Assembly (NCBI GenBank): GCA_944324135.1
Contig: CALUVE010000006.1
Location: 19,487 to 83,486, forward strand
DNA from: Candidatus Gastranaerophilales bacterium
Lineage (GTDB): Bacteria; Cyanobacteriota; Vampirovibrionia; Gastranaerophilales; Gastranaerophilaceae
DNA length: 64,000 nt
Reading direction: 5' to 3'
Positions 52,748 to 59,424 of this stretch are shown here, piece by piece. Made by a program: the position numbers and the translations under genes. The notes under the pieces were generated by a model. It was not told where the DNA came from. It searched no databases and saw only the letters and a list, made by a program, of their open reading frames with translations. Position 1 is the stretch's first letter. Each line of letters opens with the position of its first letter.

Positions 52748-53410
52748 ATGGGAAAGAAAACTAAATATCCGGCATTCTCAAACGGCGCGGTTTCCGTGAA
52801 CGGACAGACTGTTGCAACTACAAATAAAAACGGCAATACTGTTACCTCAAATTATAATATGTCTGATTCGGAAAAGCAGCTTTATGATTATGTTCAGAAT
52901 TCATTTATGGATTCTTTGAAGAATGTAAACGTGTTTGATGATGCTACAAAAGAAAATCTGCAGTCTCAGGTTGATGCCTATACAAACAAGGGGCTGGATT
53001 TGATAAAGGAAACTTATACACCTATGATAAACGATTTGAAAAATGATATTGCATCAAGATTCGGAAATTTTGATAACTCTGTATTTATGGATAATTTAAA
53101 TTCAATTGAAAGCAGCAGGGCAGATTCTATGAACGCGTTAACACAGGATATTCTTGCACAGCAGTCAAATTTGATTAACGATGAACTTGCAAGACGCTAT
53201 GACTATTTGAATTTGCTGAGCGGAACACAGCAGCAGATGATAAATAATATAATGAGTTATCTCGGGGCTGCAATGCAGAACAGCTCTGCGGGAAATGCCT
53301 ACAATCAGGCAAGCTATAACGGTTCAGGTAATAGCGGCAGCGGGTTATCTGTGGATTTTGCAAATCTGCTTTCTACCCTCGGACAGGCATTTTTGAAAAC
53401 ACGCTTTTAA
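52748..53410 (+). CDS. Protein of unknown function, possibly virion-like, 220 aa
   Basis: The start at 52748 (MGKKTKYPAFSNG) has Shine-Dalgarno AAGAAAGGAA and sits inside the promoter-defined transcript. A TTG in frame at 52694 overlaps the transcription start and is rejected. The N-terminus (about 1-40) is a beta-rich Asn/Gly/Thr stretch, then long helices (about 45-180, DELARRYDYLNLLSGTQQQM), then a Gly/Ser/Asn-rich linker and a short helix. The shape resembles small structural proteins of tailed phages, but no family is recognised. It is divergent from the large TPR gene and ends at a terminator. Confidence 0.55.
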   Translation: MGKKTKYPAFSNGAVSVNGQTVATTNKNGNTVTSNYNMSDSEKQLYDYVQNSFMDSLKNVNVFDDATKENLQSQVDAYTNKGLDLIKETYTPMINDLKNDIASRFGNFDNSVFMDNLNSIESSRADSMNALTQDILAQQSNLINDELARRYDYLNLLSGTQQQMINNIMSYLGAAMQNSSAGNAYNQASYNGSGNSGSGLSVDFANLLSTLGQAFLKTRF

Positions 53411-53417
53411 TTTTGTG

Positions 53418-53442
53418 AAGCGGGGATTTTTCCCCGCTTTTC
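53418..53442 (+). terminator. Rho-independent terminator
   Basis: AAGCGGGGA (53418-53426) pairs with TCCCCGCTT (53431-53439) around TTTT, followed by a short T tract. Confidence 0.85.
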
Positions 53443-53577
53443 CCCTGAATCAATTCATCAGAAAATTCTCTTCAGAACTATGTATATAAGTCACCTGTAT
53501 ATTCGCTTGCACAAATAAAGAATATCTGATAGCATGTTGTATATAAAGAGTAAGCTGATTAGAGAGGGTATGTTTAT

Positions 53578-55137
53578 ATGAAAAAAATTTTGAGATTGTT
53601 TTTTGTAGCGGCTTTGTTTATATATACGGCGGGTTGTTCCTTAGCCGAAGATAAAAATGTATGGGTAAATAATCTGCGTTCAATTTTTCTGAACAATTCC
53701 GCTATAATTTACGGTATAAATTTAAGAACTTTCAATGCACAGGATGCTAATAAAAACGGTCTGATTGATTTTGATGAGAATGAAGAAAGCGGTACTTTTT
53801 TGAATGCTATTGACCGGCTGGATGAACTTAAAAACCGAGGGATAAATACAATCCATTTACTTCCGATTACTCCTGTAGGCACTACAAAAGCTCTCGGAAC
53901 AGCCGGTTCATTGTATGCCGCATCTGATTTCAAAAGCCTTAACCCTCAGCTTGGCAGCGACAAAACAGCTCTTTCTATTGAGTATCAGGCAAGAAAATTT
54001 ATAACAGAGGCTCATAAACGCGGTATCAGCGTAATTGTTGACCTGCCGTCAATGGGGTCTTATAACCTTTATATGACCCGTCCGGAACTCTTTGTAAAAG
54101 ATAAAAGCGGCCAGCCGGTTATTCCTGTTGACTGGACAGATACAAGACTTCTGGATGCAGGAACAGAATCAGAAATAAATCATAATGTATTTATGGAGTA
54201 TAAAGGGTTTGTTGATATGGTCATAGGGCTTGGCGCTGACGGTATCAGAGCCGATGTTGCCTCCTGCAAACCGGCTAAGTTCTGGAAAGAACTTATTGAC
54301 TATTCACGCAAAAAAGATAATCAGTTCCTCTGGCTGGCAGAAGCTTCTGACTCCTGGACAAAACCTGTTCATGAAGAGGCTGTGTATACTCCGTATGACA
54401 AATTGCTGGAGGCAGGATTTGACGGTTTTTACGGCAGTTTCTTTAATCTGAAAGATTGGAAAAACGGTAAAGAATTAACGGACCACCTCTTGTTTATCAA
54501 ATCTCTTTACAACAAATATCCTGACAGAAAAACTGCTATAGGCAGCTTTTCAACCCACGATGAACTCAGCCCTATATTGATAAACGGGGAACCGTTCAGC
54601 GAAATGATTATCTGGTTAAATGCAACTATGCCGATTAATTCTTACGCAATTGACGGATTCCCGACTGGCGATAATTACATCTATTTCTGGGCTAACAAAA
54701 AGGCTGACAAAACTTTCACAGATGATGAATATTATTTTGCACACCGCGGCAAGATGGATATTTTCAATTTTTCAAGACGTCCGGGCGGACGCAGTATGAA
54801 TCTTTCTGAGCAATATGATGCTGCAAACCGCTTTAAACTTTATATGGCTCCTGTTCTGAATAACGGTGATATCCATATTTTCAAAACATCATCATCTTCC
54901 GTATTTGCTTATGCAATCAGTTATTCAAAACAAACTGTGCTGGTTGTTGGTAATTTGAACAGCCGTGTTCAGCAGGAAGTGGAATTTAAACTCCCTAAAT
55001 TTGATGCTGAATCCAAAATGCTTATGCCGCTTAAACTTATCAATGTGCCGCATGTTGAGAAAAATAAGTTCAAAACAACTCTCTATCCTGCGGAAATTCA
55101 GGTATATATGATTGAAGATTATGAGATTAAGAAGTAA
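53578..55137 (+). CDS. GH13 alpha-amylase-family lipoprotein
   Basis: The 519-aa protein has a lipoprotein-type signal peptide ending YTAGC (Cys about residue 20). The GH13 barrel follows. The DANKNGLIDFDE stretch near 59 is like the calcium-binding DxNGDG segment of amylases. Region I is VIVDLPSMGSYN (normally D...NH, so its final His is missing). The nucleophile is D226 (GIRADVAS), acid/base E255 (LAEAS) and transition-state stabiliser D328 (STHDEL). It probably cleaves or rearranges alpha-glucans at the cell surface. Loss of the region I His may alter specificity. Copy B hairpin acts as its terminator. Confidence 0.88.
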   Translation: MKKILRLFFVAALFIYTAGCSLAEDKNVWVNNLRSIFLNNSAIIYGINLRTFNAQDANKNGLIDFDENEESGTFLNAIDRLDELKNRGINTIHLLPITPVGTTKALGTAGSLYAASDFKSLNPQLGSDKTALSIEYQARKFITEAHKRGISVIVDLPSMGSYNLYMTRPELFVKDKSGQPVIPVDWTDTRLLDAGTESEINHNVFMEYKGFVDMVIGLGADGIRADVASCKPAKFWKELIDYSRKKDNQFLWLAEASDSWTKPVHEEAVYTPYDKLLEAGFDGFYGSFFNLKDWKNGKELTDHLLFIKSLYNKYPDRKTAIGSFSTHDELSPILINGEPFSEMIIWLNATMPINSYAIDGFPTGDNYIYFWANKKADKTFTDDEYYFAHRGKMDIFNFSRRPGGRSMNLSEQYDAANRFKLYMAPVLNNGDIHIFKTSSSSVFAYAISYSKQTVLVVGNLNSRVQQEVEFKLPKFDAESKMLMPLKLINVPHVEKNKFKTTLYPAEIQVYMIEDYEIKK

Positions 55138-55163
55138 ACTGCAGAGTCGTTAGGACTAAACAG

Positions 55164-55220
55164 AAAAGTTATTTGAAGAAGATGGCGTGAGCGTGTTCCG
55201 AAAATAACTTTTTTGTTTTT
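55164..55220 (+). terminator. Long hairpin with conserved core (copy B), acting as terminator
   Basis: AAAAGTTATTT (55164-55174) pairs with AAATAACTTTT (55202-55212). The 27-bp core (55175-55201) ends GCGTGTTCCGA like copies A and C. A T-rich tail follows, and the GH13 stop is 27 nt upstream. Confidence 0.75.
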
Positions 55221-55296
55221 TTTGAAATTATAAAAATTTATTTATATATCTCCCTGTCAAAGAATAAACTCCTCACGCTTGCCTGCCCTATGTTTC

Positions 55297-55325
55297 TTGA
55301 CTTGAAATTTTTACCAAAGTAAAAT
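55297..55325 (+). promoter_or_regulatory. Near-consensus promoter of the IscU-like/GGGtGRT operon
   Basis: TTGACT (55297-55302), exactly 17 bp and TAAAAT (55320-55325). The start should be near 55332, followed by GAAGGGAG as ribosome-binding site and the ATG at 55361. Confidence 0.8.
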
Positions 55326-55360
55326 TTAGTTGTATATAACGTGAAGGGAGTACTAAAAAG

Positions 55361-56065
55361 ATGATGGATCGTATACAACTTACACACGAAGTAGAAGAAA
55401 TGTGCTGCGTAAAACGCGGCGTAAAAGGCGAACCTGCTCCGATTCCTCAAGAGGGAGAATGGACAAAGGTTAAAAAAATTGAAGAAATTTCAGGTTTGAC
55501 ACACGGCTGCGGCTGCTGTGCTCCTCAACAAGGTACCTGCAAATTAACTTTGAACGTAAAAGACGGTATAATTCAAGAAGCGTTGGTTGAAACTCTCGGA
55601 TGCTCAGGCATGACTCACTCTGCTGCTATGGCTGCAGAAATTCTTCCTGGCAAAACTATCCTTGAAGCTTTGAATACTGACCTTGTTTGTGATGCTATCA
55701 ACGTTGCAATGAGAGAATTATTCTTGCAAATCGTTTACGGACGTACACAAACAGCTTTCTCAGATAACGGATTGCCTGTTGGTGCCGGACTTGAAGATTT
55801 GGGTAAAGGTCTTCGTTCTCAAGTAGGTACAATTTTCTCTACTAAACAAAAAGGACCAAGATATCTTGAAGTTGCTGAAGGTTACGTTCTTGAACTCGGC
55901 CTTGATAAAAATGATGAAATTATCGGCTACAAGTTCGTACACCTCGGAAAATTCATGGATGCCGTTAAGAAAGGCGTTGATCCGAAAGAAGCTTTGGAAA
56001 AATTCACTAACACATACGGTAGATTTGACGAAGCTGTTAAGAAAATTGACCCAAGAAAAGAGTAA
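55361..56065 (+). CDS. IscU/NifU-N-like iron-sulfur scaffold-type protein partnered with GGGtGRT
   Basis: The 234-aa protein contains an IscU-like core with Cys residues in THGCGCCAPQQGTCKL (about 48-63), ETLGCSGMTHSAAMAAEILPGK (about 77-98) and DLVCDAINVAMREL (about 107-120). These match the scaffold cysteines of the NifU N-terminal family. A Cys-pair MCCVKRGVKGEPAPIP lies near 14. The C-terminal half (about 130-230) is an extension absent from IscU. It is the first gene of a two-gene operon (23-nt gap) with GGGtGRT, a recurrent pairing in anaerobes. It is probably an iron-sulfur carrier or scaffold. Two ATG codons are adjacent at the start. Confidence 0.82.
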   Translation: MMDRIQLTHEVEEMCCVKRGVKGEPAPIPQEGEWTKVKKIEEISGLTHGCGCCAPQQGTCKLTLNVKDGIIQEALVETLGCSGMTHSAAMAAEILPGKTILEALNTDLVCDAINVAMRELFLQIVYGRTQTAFSDNGLPVGAGLEDLGKGLRSQVGTIFSTKQKGPRYLEVAEGYVLELGLDKNDEIIGYKFVHLGKFMDAVKKGVDPKEALEKFTNTYGRFDEAVKKIDPRKE

Positions 56066-56088
56066 TTTTAAGTTAAGAGGAAATAAAA

Positions 56089-57093
56089 ATGAGTATTAAA
56101 TTTGAAGGACAAGACAGACGTCAGGCAAAATTAAACAAAATCTTGCCTGAATACGGTTTCAAGTCTCTGGAAGACGCAAAAGCATTGTGCGATTCCAAAG
56201 GCATTGACGTAGACGCAATTGTTAAAGGAATTCAGCCGATTGCATTTGAAAATGCAGTATGGGCTTACACACTCGGCGCAGCAATCGCAATTAAAAAAGG
56301 CGCTAAAGACGCAGCAGAAGCTGCAAGTTTAATCGGCGAAGGCTTACAAGCTTTTTGTGTACCGGGTTCAGTCGGTGACACAAGAAAAGTAGGTCTCGGT
56401 CACGGTAACCTTGCTGCTATGCTTTTGAGAGAAGAAACTCAGTGTTTCTGCTTCCTTGCAGGTCACGAATCTTTCGCGGCTGCTGAGGGCGCTATCGGTA
56501 TTGCAAGAAACGCTAACAAAGTTAGAAAAACTCCTTTGAGAGTTATCTTGAACGGTCTTGGTAAAGACGCTGCTTATATCATCTCAAGAATTAACGGTTT
56601 TACTTCTGTTGAAACAAAATATGATTACAAAACAGGCGAATTAAAAATCGTTAAAGAACAACCGTTCTCAGATGGAGAAAGAGCAAAAGTTAAATGCTAC
56701 GGTGCTGATGATGTATCAGAGGGTGTAGCTATTATGATTCACGAAGGTGTTGATGTTTCTATCACAGGTAACTCAACTAACCCGACAAGATTCCAACACC
56801 CTGTAGCCGGTACTTACAAAAAATGGTGCTGGGAAAACGGACGTAAATACTTCTCAGTAGCATCAGGCGGCGGTACTGGTCGTACACTTCACCCAGATAA
56901 CGTAGCAGCAGGTCCTGCTTCTTACGGTATGACGGATACTATGGGCAGAATGCACGGTGACGCTCAATTTGCAGGTTCTTCATCAGTTCCTGCTCACGTT
57001 GAAATGATGGGTATCATCGGTATGGGTAACAACCCGATGGTAGGTGCTACCGTTGCTGTTGCAGTTGCTGTTGCAGGTGCTTTGAACAACTAG
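56089..57093 (+). CDS. GGGtGRT-family protein
   Basis: The 334-aa protein contains the family-naming SGGGTGRTLHPDNVAAGPASYGMTD (about 263-287) and a Gly/Ala/Val-rich end (GMGNNPMVGATVAVAVAVAGAL). Other conserved parts are GDTRKVGLGHGNLAAMLLREETQCFCFLAGHESFAAAEGA (about 96-135). The biochemical role of this family is unknown. It is regularly adjacent to an IscU-like gene, suggesting iron-sulfur or sulfur metabolism. Codon use here is strongly biased to common codons, and the promoter is near consensus, so expression is probably high. A terminator follows. Confidence 0.88.
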   Translation: MSIKFEGQDRRQAKLNKILPEYGFKSLEDAKALCDSKGIDVDAIVKGIQPIAFENAVWAYTLGAAIAIKKGAKDAAEAASLIGEGLQAFCVPGSVGDTRKVGLGHGNLAAMLLREETQCFCFLAGHESFAAAEGAIGIARNANKVRKTPLRVILNGLGKDAAYIISRINGFTSVETKYDYKTGELKIVKEQPFSDGERAKVKCYGADDVSEGVAIMIHEGVDVSITGNSTNPTRFQHPVAGTYKKWCWENGRKYFSVASGGGTGRTLHPDNVAAGPASYGMTDTMGRMHGDAQFAGSSSVPAHVEMMGIIGMGNNPMVGATVAVAVAVAGALNN

Positions 57094-57115
57094 TTCAAAA
57101 CTGAACGCAGATTAC

Positions 57116-57146
57116 AAAAAGTCAGGTCATTTGACCTGACTTTTTT
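57116..57146 (+). terminator. Rho-independent terminator after GGGtGRT
   Basis: An A-rich left flank and GTCAGGTCA (57121-57129) pair with TGACCTGAC (57132-57140) and a T6 tail. It separates the operon from the convergent gene at 57176. Confidence 0.88.
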
Positions 57147-57175
57147 GTTTTCTATCTTGGTGAACCTGAAAGCAA

Positions 57176-57481
57176 TTAGAGTGACTGGATTGCTCTTTCG
57201 AGAGCTTCAGTTTCAGTGATACCATTGTTAGCTGCGTATTCTTTTAGTTTATTTATTGACTCTTCACTCAAGCGTCTGTTAAACGGTATACGCGGATTTT
57301 CACATTTTCTGCCGGCGTTTTCACGTCGTCCGCCCCAGCCGCCTTTCCCATGGCATCCTCCGTGTCCGTCTCCTCCGTGGTGGCAGTGCCCTTCTCCATG
57401 GCAATGATGTTCACCGTTGTGCTGGCAGCCCTCTCCGTGTCCGTGGCAGCCTCCGTGACAGTTTTCTTTTTCATCAAACAT
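57176..57481 (-). CDS. His/Cys/Gly-rich protein with C-terminal ribbon-helix-helix-like domain, 101 aa
   Basis: The start at 57481 (MFDEKENC) has a strong Shine-Dalgarno AAGGAGGCG. An in-frame start at 57508 lies before it and is rejected. Residues 8-48 are a run of HGHG, CHG and HHCHGEG repeats with about a dozen His and six Cys, fit for metal binding. WGGRRENAGRK is a basic linker common before DNA-binding domains. Residues 64-101 (RIPFNRRLSEESINKLKEYAANNGITETEALERAI) look like a CopG/Arc ribbon-helix-helix. It may be a metal-sensing repressor or metal sink. NikR has the opposite domain order. Confidence 0.7.
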   Translation of the reverse strand: MFDEKENCHGGCHGHGEGCQHNGEHHCHGEGHCHHGGDGHGGCHGKGGWGGRRENAGRKCENPRIPFNRRLSEESINKLKEYAANNGITETEALERAIQSL

Positions 57482-57669
57482 TTTTATCGCCTCCTTTTTT
57501 TCTTTCATAATATAATTATAACTCTTTATTTTGATTTTGTCAATACATTTTCAACTTTCAAACAAACCGGAATTTGTTACAATTTTTAATTTATTTACAT
57601 CATGATTTGCTGGTTGTATTATTATATAAGAGAGATGATTGAGAATAATGGATTTTTTCAGGAGGACAG

Positions 57670-58995
57670 GTGTCTGAAAAATATTATATAAAAGGCGGAA
57701 CCCCTTTAAAAGGTGAAGTATCAATAGGCGGAGCAAAAAATTCAGTTTTAAAACTGATGGCAGCTGCTATATTGGCTAAAGGTGAGACAAAGATTTATAA
57801 TGTTCCGGATTTGACTGATGTAGAGATAATGCTGAGCGTTATAGAGCAGCTTGGTGCAAAGACTAACTATAATAAAACAGAAAAATCTTTAACTATAGAT
57901 GCGACAGATATTACGAGTGTAACGGCAAAGTATGAGCTTGTGAGCAAAATGCGTGCATCTTTTATAATTTTGGGTGCACTTGTTACAAGATGCAAAGAGG
58001 CTATAGTAGCTCTTCCTGGCGGCTGCGCCATTGGTGAACGCCGTGTAGATTTTCACATCAAGGGACTGGAAGCACTCGGCGCCAAAATTAAAATAGAAAA
58101 CGGTTATGTCCATGCAAAAGCAAACAAACTTGTCGGGACTGACATATATTTAGATTTGCCGTCTGTTGGTGCAACAGAAAACCTTATGCTGGCTGCGGTT
58201 CTTGCAGAGGGGTCTACAAGAATTCAGAATGCGGCGCAAGAACCTGAAATTGTTGATTTAGCAAACTTTTTAAATGCAATGGGTGCTGATGTTATCGGGG
58301 CAGGAACATCTGAACTTGTGATAAACGGAGTTAAACAGAGTGATTTGCATCCGATAGAATACACAACAATTCCGGATAGAATTGAGGCAGGAACATTTAT
58401 GGCTGCAATTATTGCAACAAAAGGCAAGGCTATTATAAAGAATGTTTTTCCTGCTCATTTGACATTTTTCACCGACAAATTGCTGAAGATGGGTGCAAAT
58501 ATCAAGCTTGTTGATCCGACAACACTTGAGGTGAGCTGCAAAAACAGATTAAATTCAATCAATTTTGTGACCCAGCCATATCCGGGATTTCCTACAGACT
58601 TGCAGTCAATGGCAATGGCATTGTTGACGACAGCAAACGGTGTCGGAATTATTACTGAAAGTTTGTACGAAAACAGATTTATGCAGGTTCCTGACTTGAG
58701 AAGAATGGGCGCTGATATTCATCAGGACAGAAACCACGCAATAATAAAAGGCGTCAAAAAACTTACAGGTGCAACACTTACCGCAAGTGACCTGAGAGCC
58801 GGAGCATCTCTGGTTGTTGCTGCATTGATGGCAGAGGGCAATTCTGTCATTGAAAAATTACATCATATAGATAGAGGATACGAAAATTTCGAAGTTAAGC
58901 TAAGATTGTTAGGAGCGAAGATAGAGAGAAAAGATGATGAACTAATTTCTCCTGTTGACCTAACGGAGGGTACTAGGAATGAATCCTACTTATAA
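57670..58995 (+). CDS. murA: UDP-N-acetylglucosamine 1-carboxyvinyltransferase
   Basis: The 441-aa enzyme performs the first committed step of peptidoglycan synthesis, transferring enolpyruvate from PEP to UDP-GlcNAc. It starts at GTG with AGGAGG 4 nt upstream. GGAKNSVLKLMAAAILA lies at about 20-36. The catalytic Cys is C119 in LPGGCAIGERR, the target of fosfomycin. PDRIEAGTF near 236 and DLRAGASLVVAAL near 376 are standard. No motif is missing. It overlaps the 113-aa gene by 17 nt. Confidence 0.96.
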   Translation: MSEKYYIKGGTPLKGEVSIGGAKNSVLKLMAAAILAKGETKIYNVPDLTDVEIMLSVIEQLGAKTNYNKTEKSLTIDATDITSVTAKYELVSKMRASFIILGALVTRCKEAIVALPGGCAIGERRVDFHIKGLEALGAKIKIENGYVHAKANKLVGTDIYLDLPSVGATENLMLAAVLAEGSTRIQNAAQEPEIVDLANFLNAMGADVIGAGTSELVINGVKQSDLHPIEYTTIPDRIEAGTFMAAIIATKGKAIIKNVFPAHLTFFTDKLLKMGANIKLVDPTTLEVSCKNRLNSINFVTQPYPGFPTDLQSMAMALLTTANGVGIITESLYENRFMQVPDLRRMGADIHQDRNHAIIKGVKKLTGATLTASDLRAGASLVVAALMAEGNSVIEKLHHIDRGYENFEVKLRLLGAKIERKDDELISPVDLTEGTRNESYL

Positions 58996-59320
58996 ACGAT
59001 GGTATGATCACGATCCACTGCTATTAGAGGTAATTGAGCTTTTAAGAAATTACCAGACTGAATTGCGTGCACAGGCTGAGATATTTTTACAAAAGATTGA
59101 AGAAAAGGTATCAAAAGAGACAGTAGATAAATTCTACGCAATGGTAAAACCGGTTAATGCAAACAACCGCTGGTATGATAAAGATCCTGTGATATCAAAA
59201 ACAGTTGAAATTTTGAGAATAGTGCCTCCGGAAGCTCAAAAAATCTGCGCTCAAAACTTTATCAAAACGCTCAAAGAAATGGGCATTGAATACGAAAGCC
59301 CTAATAAAGAAAATAAATAA
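58979..59320 (+). CDS. Small protein with internal duplication, 113 aa
   Basis: Two helical units of about 40 residues repeat. One is RWYDHDPLLLEVIELLRNYQ (residues 7-26). The other is RWYDKDPVISKTVEILRIVP (residues 64-83). The motif RWYDxDPxxxxxxExLR is followed by a helix in each. No signal peptide or known catalytic motif. It overlaps the murA end by 17 nt and is probably translated with it. Function unknown. Confidence 0.7.
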   Translation: MNPTYKRWYDHDPLLLEVIELLRNYQTELRAQAEIFLQKIEEKVSKETVDKFYAMVKPVNANNRWYDKDPVISKTVEILRIVPPEAQKICAQNFIKTLKEMGIEYESPNKENK

Positions 59321-59324
59321 GTTT

Positions 59325-59359
59325 AAAAAAGGCTTTTCTAAATCGGAAAAGCCTTTTTT
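59325..59359 (+). terminator. Rho-independent terminator of the murA operon
   Basis: A perfect 14-bp stem, 59325-59338 with 59346-59359, and a 7-nt loop. The left side is A-rich and the right side ends in T6. Confidence 0.9.
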
Positions 59360-59408
59360 ATGAATATCCTCCAAACCCATTAATCAACTATCCAACGATA
59401 TTTTTATA

Positions 59409-59417
59409 TGCTAAAAT
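59409..59417 (+). promoter_or_regulatory. Extended -10 of mfd, predicting a leaderless mRNA
   Basis: TG-C-TAAAAT (TAAAAT at 59412-59417) ends 7 nt before the ATG at 59425. No Shine-Dalgarno is seen. Transcription would begin at or next to the start codon. Confidence 0.55.
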
Positions 59418-59424
59418 ATGTTGT

